Shown here: positions 1-11,011 of the stretch, in pieces
Layout of the letters: each line of letters begins with the position of its first letter
Position numbering within the stretch: the first letter of the stretch is position 1
Source: Perilla frutescens
Lineage: Eukaryota; Streptophyta; Magnoliopsida; Lamiales; Lamiaceae
NCBI GenBank assembly: GCA_026008535.1
Contig: BRKX01000002.1
Span: 33,347,501-33,411,500 of the forward strand
Direction: 5' to 3'
DNA length: 64,000 bases
Notes under the pieces: generated by a model
Told to the model about the DNA's origin: nothing
The model's input: the letters and a program-made list of their open reading frames with translations, nothing else
The model's database searches: none
Position numbers and translations under genes: made by a program

Positions 1-239
1 ATATGATTGGAATTTGGTTTTGTCCATGCTCTAACCACAACATACATCAAATGCAACTAAATCCATCACATTAAAAAAACCTTAACATTTCTATGATACA
101 TTTCGCCGAACAGAATACAATCAACAAAAATGATCAAATAAATAACATCATCAACCAGATATTTCAGTAAACAGAGATAACATGATTACATGCACATATC
201 AGAAGAAGAGTATAAACTAAAATACCTTGCATATTGATC

Positions 240-2096
240 CTATATAAGATCTTGCAGACAGTCTGCCCACTCACTACGAACCTCATCAATCTCCTTTTGA
301 GAATACTCTCCTTTTCGAAACTATGAACGAACAAATATATAGAATGTATTACTAAGTAGTAACCATTAATTTATTTGCAAAGTAGTAAAGAGATAACTTC
401 TAAAATTCTAATTGGAATGAGGAAAATCTAATACTATATATAATATATGAACAACTCTTTTACCAGCGATCGTAGGGAACGGGAATCAATTGATTCAAAT
501 CCCTCAATTGTTTCTCTCATATAACGCATTACATAAAACCCACATTGCTTCGAATCAGGTTGACGAGGAGCCTATGTTAAACATCAAATTGTTAGTTGCT
601 AAGATACAATTAAACATTAGCTAATTAATGACAAAGTATAAATACCTGTATAATTTCCCAAGTAGGTTGTTTTTTGCCCTTCTTTCCCAAATTTGCATTG
701 AACATACTTATTGCTCTAAAACCATCATAACCATAGATGAATTAGTATCCCACTCAATAAGCTCAATAAATTAATTGTTTAACAAAGATTTGAGTGCTTA
801 CCTATTCACAACATTTTTCCAAGTATCGTCACGATTGCGATGACTAAGAGGGTCCAACAAAAAGACAACTTCTTTGTAAGGATCAATGATTGTGAGAATC
901 CAGTGAAGACTAATCCATAAAGGCAAATAATTATCACAAACTTCATGAAAATATTAATCATGGAACTAAAAGTAGAACTGCAACTACTAACATACCCTAC
1001 ATTGCACGGCACTAACACTAGTTGATTGATCGATGCACCAATTAACCTATCTGCTAAAACACGTGCCCGTTCAGTCAATCGGCTCTTTGGCATGTAGGAT
1101 ATAGTAAATGGATTTACAAATTGGAATCTGCTAAGTTTGTTATCCTCCATTTTGTTGTAAAGGTGCCTACAACAACAAAAAAAAAATAGAAAGCATATAA
1201 TATATATCTAATGTAATAGAAATAATATCGATAGTGGGAATTCTAATGAACAAATGCTTACCATATGTACACAATTATACAATTGCCAGAAATTGGCTCT
1301 AAATCACAAAACGGGACAATGTCTTCAAGGTGGACTAAAATCTGACATTTAGCACCGAATACATCATCCTCCACCGAAATTGATATCCCCTCTCCATCCT
1401 TTAGAGCATGCTTACCATAAAAATACAACATCTTCAATGATTTTGGCAAATTTGCATAATCTGTCACACTCTTGTCCTTTTCACCTTTCTTCATTTCAAC
1501 TTTGTCCTTTTCACCTTTCTTCATTTCAACTTTGTCCTTTTCACCTTTCTTCATTTCAACTTTGTCCTTTTCACCTTTCTTCATTTCAACTTTGTCCTTT
1601 TCAACTTCCTTAATTTCAAATTTGTCCTTTTTAACTTTTTTCTTCATGGGACTCTAATAATAGCACAATCATGCATGTTAGAGGTGGATGACTAAGCTTT
1701 TCATAATCTGAATGAAAATTTAATTTCTAATTTTACCTTATTCTGCAGCTCCACCAAGTGGGTAGGCCAAGCCAGATGGAATCCAATTGCATCACCCACA
1801 CGATCACACACATTTGGGATAGGAATTGGCAAAAAGGCATTTGCATCCACAGCTTCATCAACTAAAACACGGATAAATTGATTACCGTGTAGTTTTTTGT
1901 TTGATCCATTGTTTGGCATAACTGTACCATATGCAACAATAGCATTCGTAGAAGCCGACGCCAATGCAACTGTTTTTCCCTAAAAAACAAATTAGCATAT
2001 GGTTATTACAAGTAACAATAAATTACAATGATAGAGAGTGACGTAGTGATGGTAAAACATATACCTGTAAGCTATCGACTTTGTCAACAAGTTGCA

Positions 2097-2129
<33 letters not shown>

Positions 2130-3934
2130 TATCATCAAACTCTTCATCTTTTAGGGGATCTTGTAACTTCACAGAGCAACTGCTCTTTTCATCATTGTCT
2201 TTATTTCGTGCAACAATTGCTTCAAGTTTATCTATGCGTGCATTGAGTTTACCAATGTGCTCTTTGTTTTCATTGATTTGTTCCCGTATCTCTATCATGA
2301 TACGTTTCTCATCCTCACCTTTATGTCTCCTCTTGTAGAATTTTGTTGGAGTAATATAGCATCCAACAGCCCTCACTCGCCCAGAGTGTTCAGGTGTCTC
2401 AAGTGCACACGTAAGTAAATCCTCAGCCAATCCTTTTGATTTGATCAGTCCGCCCTCTTTTTGTTGAATGTATTCATCCTGCATTTGACAATAATGATTT
2501 TTTACTAAAAAAAACACATTTGGAATGAAAAAAACTTAAATAAATAATATAAACTTACAATCCTTTGTACAGTTTTCTTCAAGTTCTCGTCTTCAAAGTC
2601 TCCATTCTTACTCACACGTGCTTTCTTCCACATGACAGCTCTATCTATTTCATCATCACCACATAATTCTTCCTTCTACAAGAAGAGCACCGAGTTACGT
2701 AATAGATATCATAAAGCAATTTAACTGAGTATTATAAGTACACAAAAAGGTGAATATCTAAACAAAACCTAACCATTTCTTCAGCCAATCCCGCATATCC
2801 TCTACGAGAAAGCCGATGTGGGTATATATTTTTCATCCTTCTCTCTTTCTGCTCAGCACTTAGTATCTAAGGGTAAAGTGTAACCATAATTAAACATGTG
2901 TAGAATATCATATTTCATCATTCCTCAAGCATAACAGGTACTTTAAAGTGCAACTTTAGTGTATGACATATAGCACAATGGAATTCATAGAGGAGTTAAA
3001 GTTAACTCGCTTACCTTGAATTCTTCAGACATACGATCAATTACAAATTCACTCCAATCTTCGTGAAGAATACCACTGCCCTCTGGTGGTTGATGCAATT
3101 TCACAGGATCATTTTGGTTTGGCACAATGAACTTATTAAAGAGATTACTTTTCCATTGGCGCCACTTTCCATTTGCAGATTCCAAACACCCTGTCTTCCA
3201 TTTCTGGTCAACTTTGTATGACGACTATAAACAAAGAAATGAGAAACATGTTATAAACAATAACAGCATGTAAATTAAATGATATCTAGATAATTTAAAT
3301 GGCAAACATAAAGATGGGATAAACCTTTTCTGTTTTCCACACACAATAAACAAAAGGATAATCAACAATAGAACTCAAAAACAAAACTTGAAAACTGAAC
3401 GGAACAACAAGGTCCACAGAATTGCCTGCTGCCTGCCCAAGTGCTGATCCCAAGCAGAGAGACTGTGATAATCAAAACCTAACCCCACTGATTCAAATCA
3501 AGATATAAATAGTCCTAATTCTGGCCCATACAAGGGTCCAATAATCTAAAATCCCAACAAATCTAATAAAAATAAAATAACTAACTAATAAATTAGAACT
3601 AGTTTAAAGTTAAACACCGATCAGAAATTTGCAGTGTATTAGTACTACTTACATTCACAGACTCCCATATATTGTCTTTAACCTCTTGTGGCACTTGTCT
3701 CCATGACTTGTAACTTATCTTAACTTCTTGTCGAGCAAGCAAGCCTATATAACTTTGCATTTCTGATGCAACTGGACCAACTGGCTGTCCGTGTTTATTA
3801 AACTCAACCTCTTGCATGATCCCTCTAGCCCTTCGCTTGAAAAGCTTATTCAACTGCACCTTTCCCCTGGTTGATCTTGTCGATTGTACATCTCTGGATA
3901 CTGGCCCTGTATCATCACTATCATCTGCATCCAT
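240..3934 (-). CDS. En/Spm-type transposon-derived protein with C-terminal Ulp1-like protease
   Basis: I could build a complete model of 12 coding exons with GT-AG introns: 3653-3934, 3015-3224, 2774-2866, 2559-2675, 2065-2478, 1737-1979, 1262-1653, 996-1166, 802-909, 646-715, 464-571, 240-320. They join in frame to 762 residues. The N-terminal half (for example NKHGQPVGPVASEMQSYIGL, then KWKTGCLESANGKWRQW) is the conserved plant Ptta/En/Spm transposase-associated region. A coiled-coil-like stretch and an acidic Asp run follow, then a lysine/glutamate decapeptide repeat. The last four exons look like a C48 (Ulp1) peptidase: LHWILTI supplies His, LLDPLSHR Asp, and QPDSKQCGFYVMRYMRE the Gln and Cys. 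In this family the protease accompanies CACTA or MULE elements; its substrate is unknown. The ATG chosen is the first in the exon after the acceptor. The frame is open throughout, unlike the other transposon genes here. It could be a live element gene or a domesticated one. Confidence 0.8.
1488..1647 (-). repeat. 30-bp coding tandem repeat (decapeptide KGEKDKVEMK)
   Basis: Four near-perfect 30-bp units plus degenerate flanking ones encode a charged ten-residue repeat inside the Ulp1-containing protein. The repeat number is probably variable between individuals. It separates the DUF-like middle region from the protease. Confidence 0.85.
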
Positions 3935-4744
3935 AGTCTCCACAAACCTTTTGAAACAAAAAGGATAGAACAAATCAACAAAGTTCCAGAGTAACAATCA
4001 ACATGATTCAACATTAAGAATCAATGCTAAACAAATACATAAAGTAACATATTTTGGCATGCAAAAAAAAATGCCAAATTAAGAGTTTACATTGTCAACC
4101 TAGGTTTTCACAATCTTTAAGAATGCATGGTGGTTTGCTTTCATCTATTTCTTTAGTCACACCCCTTGTTAGCAACCCCTTGGTAAAACATATGGTGAAT
4201 AGCAGAATCCTAATTTATTAAAATCAAGACTAATTTTTCTTATGGTCATAACTCTTCACGGATCAGATATCTAGTTCTGGACAGTTTATTTTGTCATCTG
4301 TCGATTTTTAGACATCTCCAGGGCTTGCCTCATTGCTATGATTGTTAAGATTGTTATTGGAGATTTTACCGTACTACATTCTGGATTGCAGAATTGATTT
4401 CATGCTTTTCTTGCAGGTCCGATGAATGCATACTGCAGAATACCAAGCGTGGGAAACGGAATCACCAAAGACGTTATATGGTTCATTACATCTCTTTGAG
4501 AATGAAAAATAGACACGCAGTAGTAGAATCTAACCTGGAACTTCTTCCAGTGAAAGTATAGGTTTCAGCAATTTCTGTTTCAACTATCTGTCAAAGCATT
4601 AAAAATGACGGGAACAATTAAGCATCATGAAAGCATGAGATATCATAGTTAGTATAACCAAAGAATTAGTGTCTAGAAATAACTCTTAGGCACAATGTAA
4701 ATGGGGATGACTGACGATTGTATCTTGAATCAATCATGACAAAT
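3935..4744 (-). other. Intron between 5' UTR exon and first coding exon of the Ulp1 gene
   Basis: This part of the intron upstream of the first coding exon has no homology to the FAR1-like gene's leader. The acceptor is probably AAAG just 5' of the ATG at 3932-3934. Around 4420-4560 there is a plus-strand stretch with an acceptor-like TTCTTGCAG, but no supportable gene. Confidence 0.45.
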
Positions 4745-5762
4745 ACGCAGTTTGCGAATCAACACAGACTGAAAACCGAGATGCCGTCACTAAGCTATGC
4801 GTAACAGAGTGTTAGTTACAGTTAGATAGTCAATCTTCCATTCTTGAATAAGTCGTATTTTTACATTTTAGCACTTCAGTGGTTACCACATTCTGACATT
4901 CGACATGTATAAACACAGGAGCGGTAGAGAAATTACTTGTGACTTTGTGCAATATCATTTAATAAAATAAGTTTCCCGCCTATCCCTAGCAGAAAAATAT
5001 GAACTTCAAGAATTTCTTCATGGTATCAGAGCAAAAAATTACATGCCAACACTGAGAAAAATGTACAACCAATTCAGAAACCTGTAAACACAGAGGCAGG
5101 CATTATGAAGAAGACGAAAAGCAAGTGAATTAATTACTTGTTCTTGCATCTCCTCAAAAAAAAACAAAAAAACACACACAACCCCCCCCCCCCCCTTCCT
5201 GTACGACATTACACGAAACGTTAAACATAACAGCAACATAGAACCACTTGCATGTATGCAGAAAGTTGAACAAGATTCCCAGTTTTTTGGCCCTTATCAT
5301 TATAATTCAGCAGCAGAAGGAGCTCAAGACAGGCGAAACCCAGTTTGTCTAACATTTCATAACTGCAACTAGAGCGAAGTATAGTCAGGCAATAGTAATC
5401 TGGTATCATCAGTGGATAATAGGACTTACCAGACCGACGAAAAATCAAATTTTTTTTGCTATCTCCTTGGCCGAATCTGTAGTGGAATCTCCGCGTTCGA
5501 ATTTGATCAAATTTTATGGGTGTGAAATTGGAGAAATCTAGGGTTTCAGTTTGGGGAGGATAATAGAGTGTTGGTCGCGGCGGAGTAGTGACGGTTCTCT
5601 GTTGGTTGTATGAGAAAAAATTGCAAACGAGAATGGTGGCGGTGGTGTTTCACGGGGGAGAGGTGTGAGAGATGGCGGCAACTGGCAATGGCATCTCCGT
5701 TGCAATTGTTGAAGCTTTTTTACTGTCGATAATTTTCTGTGGTAAAATATTTGAGGGTTTTT
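4745..5762 (-). promoter_or_regulatory. Leader module A: promoter, 5' UTR exon and start of intron 1
   Basis: Read on the minus strand, this holds a putative promoter and a 5' UTR exon with a telo-box-like AAACCCTAG. A splice donor GTAAGTCCT at 5421-5429 follows, then intron sequence. The whole stretch is homologous to 13640-14425 upstream of the FAR1-like gene, with the donor site conserved in both. About 280 bp present here (roughly 5125-5330) is missing from the other copy. A run of 14 C lies near 5181-5194. Confidence 0.65.
4810..5032 (+). mobile_element. Copia-type LTR with primer-binding site (copy A)
   Basis: A stretch starting TGTTAG and ending TTCTTCA (4810-5020, about 211 bp) is followed directly by TGGTATCAGAGC (5021-5032). 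That motif is the usual initiator-Met tRNA primer-binding site of Copia elements. No gag or pol follows, so this is a remnant. It lies in the first intron of the Ulp1 gene, in opposite orientation. The same LTR-PBS junction occurs at 13702-13921. Confidence 0.6.
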
Positions 5763-7031
5763 TTTTTTTAACGCAAAAATAATTGAGCCGGGTCAAAATA
5801 GGTCAAACTACCGGACGGCCATAGGCGTATGGCCCAGCTACATTGATCTAGGTCTGATCTATCTATGTATCTATACATGTATTAAGGTAAAATTGTAGGA
5901 GGAAAATTGTAATAAAAAAAGTTAACAAAATTTGATTAGAAAATATAATTTTTGCAGAATAAATTTCAAGTTGTGTATACTGCATGTTAGTTTAATCGTT
6001 TACCTTTTAGCACAAGCCTATTTTGCTGCTCGAGTTCGGATCCTAATTCCTACAAGCCCATTATTTATTTATTTTATAACGTGTTCTATTTAATTTGGAT
6101 TCTTTATTTTTCTATTTAATCCAATTTCAGTTTTTTTTTACGTTTTGTTTTTTTGGATTTTTCATATTTCATTACTTTTTTTTTGTGGGGGAGGGGTGTT
6201 TTCTATTTAATTTTGATTCTTTATTTTCCTATTTAAAATCATGTTTTAATTTTTTTTTCACATTTCATTTTTGTGGTTTTTCATATTCTACCTTTATTAT
6301 TGTATTGATTTTATGACAAGAATTAGTTACAACTCTTCGTATGAACCTAGATGAAGATGTTTCAAATTATGTATAAATTTCAGAGATTGTGGTGGTCCAT
6401 AAATAGGTAAGTGTTGTTATATATATGATAATATGCCGATTAAAATATATTTTATTATAGCACAATCTGTTCAAGAGTCTTTGATTTACAACTTTGTACA
6501 GTCGTGCAGAGAATAGGATCAACTACTGAACTTCAACAAGAGAGAGCGGAGAGGTAATAGATTCAGATACCGTCAGACGTACGGTGCTAAATTGGTCTGC
6601 ACATAAAGCTCCTGCCACCGCCGGTCTTGTGCCGTAAGAGAATTTTTGTAGATTCAAATTAATGCTGAGAAAGTATGAAAGGTAGTCGAGAAACTCTAAC
6701 TATATTGAAAATCGTCAAGTAAATTAACAAATATAAATTAAACACCCCAATCGTAAAGAGCAAAGTATCAAATATTTTTCCTCTACACCTGTACTTTGGC
6801 TTTATCCTTTACACTCTTCTTGAGGGGAGTTGTTTTCCGATAAATACACCCCTGAATTGTATACATACCGTCGATACTTTGATAATGGTATAATTTATCA
6901 TCGTTTACTTGGGTTCCTCCTACATATAATTATATAACATATTAATTGTGTAGTAAAAAATATTTTCACATTATAAATGATTTATTCGATTTTTATTTTT
7001 TCAATATTTATTATTTTATGAATGTTTAATT
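5763..7031. other. Intergenic, no gene seen
   Basis: AT-rich with T-rich tracts near 6100-6300. The short phenylalanine-rich frame there is low-complexity. I see no conserved coding or transposon ends. Confidence 0.6.
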
Positions 7032-7039
7032 TTGATACG

Positions 7040-7086
7040 TTCGAATCTCCTCAATACCACAGGGCGGGTGTATGAGTAAAAAAAAA
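7040..7086 (+). mobile_element. 5'-truncated tRNA-derived SINE
   Basis: This matches the 3' half of the full SINE at 35445-35548: box B (GTTCGAATCTC), the CAATACC-CAGG-GGTGT-TGAGT stretch and an A-tail. Near-identical flanks, TTGATACG (7032-7039) and TTGATATG (7087-7094), look like a target-site duplication. That makes it a 5'-truncated insertion of the same family. Confidence 0.65.
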
Positions 7087-7561
7087 TTGATATGTGTTAG
7101 TTTGAGTTTACACAAGTGTGTTGAAATGTCTCGATCTCGGAAAATATGTAATTGGGTATTGTCTTACTTTTATCATACTTTTGTTGAATATTGGATAACT
7201 TAGATTTTGGAATATGTTGTTTTTAGATGTAAATCATATTATTTAATTACATGTTCTTGAAAATAGTATTTTTCTTTTACTTTATTTTATATTTAAAATT
7301 TAATGATAATTTTCTAATTCATTGACAATGTAATCACATCCAAAATTTTAAGAATTAATTTAAAAAATTTAATATTAAAATATAGAATATGGAATGATAA
7401 AAAAAAGTATAAAAATTATGTGTATTGGTGAGATTCATGTAAAAGTTGCCAATTTTTTTGGCACACAAAATTATTAGAACATGATAATTGTTAACTTTTG
7501 ATGCATTTATTAAATATGTTAAATCTATAAAATAAACATGAACATTTCAGATTAGATCCTC

Positions 7562-7775
7562 TGTTACAATTCCTATTTTACTGGGTGTTGCATAATTAGA
7601 TTTTATTTTTAATTTTTTTTAAAAATATTAATATACCTTAATTGGGGATGGATGAACCCTAAATAAAAAATTTAAATTAAATAAAATTATAATAAATTAA
7701 AAATAAAAATATATTTAAAAAAAAAAACAAAGACTTGGAACAGGAAATGTAATAGGAAATGCAACAGGTAATCTG
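7562..7775. mobile_element. Candidate MITE with imperfect inverted ends
   Basis: GTTACAATTCCTATTTTAC near 7562 is roughly the inverse of GTAATAGGAAATGCAACAGG near 7755-7775. The interior (GGATGGATGAACCCTAAATAA) resembles the interior of the elements at 9169-9550 and 15620-15870. No clear target-site duplication. Confidence 0.35.
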
Positions 7776-7789
7776 GTGTGTGAACATTT

Positions 7790-8679
7790 ACTGTGTTTTA
7801 TTCATATATATGTAATGTAATAATTATATGTAAATTCCAAATTGAATTAAATAAATAAATCTCTATCAAATCATTTGATGGGAAATGGCTACTTTAGTTC
7901 CTAAACATCATCTACCTAAACAAACTAAATTAGTTGATTTATTAGAAAAACTCGAATAAGATAGATTTTTTGAATATTTATTTTATTAACAAAAGGTTTC
8001 TACTTATTTTCTTTTCCCTAATTATGTACAATTTATTTACTTATTATATATTTGATATATATATATATATATATATATGTGCATATAATTTTCTAGAAGA
8101 AATTAATATTCAAATATATCAATAATAAAAAATTACAAATATAAATATGTAAAATATATTCTAAATTCGCTATTGATGATTAATTTATGTGCATTTTCAA
8201 TTAATTTCTTTCGCGCCATTTTGTTTATAGCATGCTTGGATTATTATTTACTCAAAGATGATATGGAATTATTTGTTTATTTAAAAAATTATGCTGTAAA
8301 TTTTTTGACATCAAAATTTCACCTATGCAATGGATATTTCATAAAATATTAATAAATTATTCATTTGCTAATTTAAAATATAAATTAGCAAGATCACCTT
8401 CCACGAATATATTTGAAACTACACGAACAGAAGCTATTGACACTAAAAGGTGCTCAGTATATATAATCTTACTTTTTACATTTCATGTGCAATTACCAAG
8501 CGATGATCTGTTTTATAATAACTCTCGGTATTTTATGAATATTTTGTGCAATATAATTGGTACTAGAAACAAATGGCGTAAAAATAATATAAAATTTATG
8601 CTTAAACTATGTTCTTCACAAGATTGAAGATAGACTGGAAGATGAAGATGAAATTAACATGGTAGTGTTAGTTGCAAAT

Positions 8680-8714
<35 letters not shown>

Positions 8715-9159
8715 AAGAAATCATTTTTTATGAAGAGTGAATTGACGGGAGCTAAAAATGGAAGATAAAAATTGAAGAAAAAAAACTCATAACATAGAAA
8801 ATATTTCATGGGTTGAATTTTCCATATTTGGATATAACTTCATTACTGTACTAATTTTTTAATATTTTTATATTTATTAGGTGCATTCAAATTTATTTTA
8901 ATGTGTTCCACAAGTTTCAATTTTGAAATAAATATATTTTTGCATTAATGTTTGAGCATTGAACAAATATTTTATCATTGGTGAAGTTAATGCATTAATT
9001 TTATGTTTGTATAAGACAATTCTTAATGGTTTTCCTTAGCATAAGTAATTAATCTTTTATTTATGTTTTTTATTATTTTTTATATTATCATATAATAATG
9101 ATTTATTTCAGATAAACAACTTATCTTATTGATATTGTTTTCTGAAGTAGTTTGTGGCT
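7790..9159. other. Intergenic AT-rich DNA with an (AT)n run and a 30-bp A tract
   Basis: There is an (AT)n run near 8055-8079 and an uninterrupted A tract at about 8682-8711. A 100-codon frame at 8325-8627 has no recognisable domain and AT-driven composition, so I do not call it a gene. Confidence 0.5.
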
Positions 9160-9168
9160 CTCAAATCC

Positions 9169-9550
9169 CAGATGGGATCCTCCATTCCAGATTTGGTGTT
9201 CCAATCCGTATTCCACGATCAAATTTATGAGGTTTTCTTCTATTTTTTTCATCAATTTTAATTTATTATATTTTAGTTTAATTTTATGATTGTTTTTAGG
9301 GTTCACCCCACCCAAATAGGGTTTATAATCATTTTTTAGTATTTAATTTTTCAAATAAATTATTATTATGGTTGATTGTTTTAAAAATATGATTTATAAT
9401 TTTTAAAATTTTAATTTTTTGTTGATAGATGTGACTAGGTCGATTATGTTATAATTAATTTTTATTTTTATAATATCTATTATTAAACTTGTTAAATCGA
9501 TTGTGAAATACGAGTTGGAGCACCAAATCTAAAATAGAGGATCACATCCC
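9169..9550. mobile_element. MULE-like MITE with 9-bp target-site duplication
   Basis: The 382-bp element is bounded by CTCAAATCC on both sides (9160-9168, 9551-9559). Its ends are inverted for at least 55 bp with mismatches: GATCCTCCATTCCAGATTTG on the left against the inverse of CAAATCTAAAATAGAGGATC on the right. A 9-bp duplication with long inverted repeats fits Mutator-type elements. Its interior resembles 15620-15870 in inverse orientation. Confidence 0.75.
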
Positions 9551-9559
9551 CTCAAATCC

Positions 9560-10340
9560 TAATTGAGTTTACTGATATGCAAAACTTCAGGCCTATTTTT
9601 AGAAATTGATTGATGGGCAGTCAAATTATGCTAAATTATGTGAAAAATGAAAGAAAAAAAAAGTTAGCGGATTTAAATTATATTGAGTTTCAAATATACA
9701 AAACCTCTTGTTTGAATATATCTATTCTACCTTATTCGATACAAAAAATTATTTATACATCACATTTTATTTTATTTTAACATTTTTCTTTAATAGTCAG
9801 ATATTACATGTTTATTTTACGTATCATACATAAAAATGAGCATGTTTAATTTCACATTAAATATATATAGACCAAAGTATTACAATAATATAATTTAATA
9901 CATTTATATTCGTGTGTAAGGAGACATAAAATAATATGATGTCAAAGATGAGTTTTAGGTATTCTCTACAATAAAATAGATGATGACGAATTATTAATCA
10001 AATTGTGACTCAAGTCATGGTAATTGTCCCTCGATGATGTCCTATATATCCACTTCAAATGGTATGTATTTATAATTGTTTCCTTAAATGTGGTGTTGTA
10101 TCATTTTAAAATTGTAAATGATTTCAATTATGTTTATAGTGGATTTCAAGCAAATCGATTATGTTATTTGTTTTATTAGAAAAATTTAATGAAAAGTGTA
10201 AGTTTATTCATGAATATGAATTGTTTGTTGATAAAATAGTGAAAAAACTTGATTACATATAACATTATATTTTTATACATTAAATAATTATTTCTATTAA
10301 TTATTTAATTGTAGTTTAATTTTTTTATTTGTATAAACTA
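9560..10340. other. Intergenic, no gene seen
   Basis: AT-rich, with no coding frame of note and no recognised element ends until the Helitron-like terminus. Confidence 0.5.
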
Positions 10341-10364
10341 TTTATTATAAATCATTTAAAAATC

Positions 10365-10397
10365 TTTTTCCATGCATTGCACGGGAAGTAATACTAG
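10365..10397 (+). mobile_element. Helitron-like 3' terminus
   Basis: A GC-rich imperfect hairpin (CCATGCATTGCACGG) is followed after about ten bases by CTAG and then T. That is the classic Helitron 3' end layout. I could not find a matching 5' TC end, so the element's length is unknown. Confidence 0.45.
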
Positions 10398-10936
10398 TTG
10401 ACCAATGCTCCCTAAAAAAAACACATAATGCACGCAAGGCTTATTTGGGTGAGCTTCATATTTTTACATAATAATACAATTGGTCGGTATACAAATATAC
10501 AAGATAAAGACTTGGTAAGAAAAAAATATATTTCCTTTACTTCCATAATACAAATATTGTCTTCACAGAAACTATAAACAAAAACTGTTTCACAAAAACT
10601 ATATATCTTCACTGCCCTTTCAAGTTGTTTCACAAAAAATATATACTTCATTCACTGCCCTTTCAAGTATAATACAGTAACTAATCTTCACAAAAACTAT
10701 ATATATCCATCACAACTCTATTAGGCATAATATTAAAGCTATAAATTTGGTTCGCTACACTGATAGGCATAATACATAAATCTATCTTTACAAAAACCAT
10801 ATACAAAAACTATCTCCCCATACTGCGCGCCTTCTGAGAAACATGGTTTTGGATTCTTGACCGGTAAAATCACCTTTGTGTTGCTTAAATTACCTGCAAT
10901 GTATTACTTACAACCATACTCTCATTTAGTATAAGC

Positions 10937-10940
<4 letters not shown>

Positions 10941-11002
<62 letters not shown>
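10941..11002. repeat. Composite microsatellite (TA)n(GA)n
   Basis: Perfect TA repeat (10941-10978) running into GA repeat (10979-11002). It sits immediately downstream of the last coding exon of the FAR1-like pseudogene. Confidence 0.95.
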
Positions 11003-11011
11003 TCCACATAC

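Noticed and set aside
806..1150. 114-codon minus-strand frame starting in the Ulp1 gene
   Set aside because: It reads through the intron at 910-995. The spliced frame restores the protease His region, so the continuous frame is not the protein.
1488..1647. CRISPR-like direct repeats
   Set aside because: Units are contiguous without spacers and encode a peptide repeat in a plant gene.
2028..2338. His-rich and Ser-rich plus-strand frames
   Set aside because: Antisense shadows of the Asp run encoded by the Ulp1 gene.
5021..5032. A complete Copia element in the Ulp1 intron
   Set aside because: LTR and PBS are present but no gag, pol or second LTR follows before the next gene part.
6095..6316. 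Phe-rich 73-codon frame
   Set aside because: Low-complexity T-rich DNA with no domain and no conserved start.
8325..8627. 100-codon plus-strand frame as a small gene
   Set aside because: Composition follows the AT-rich background, no domain, no homologous copy in the window.
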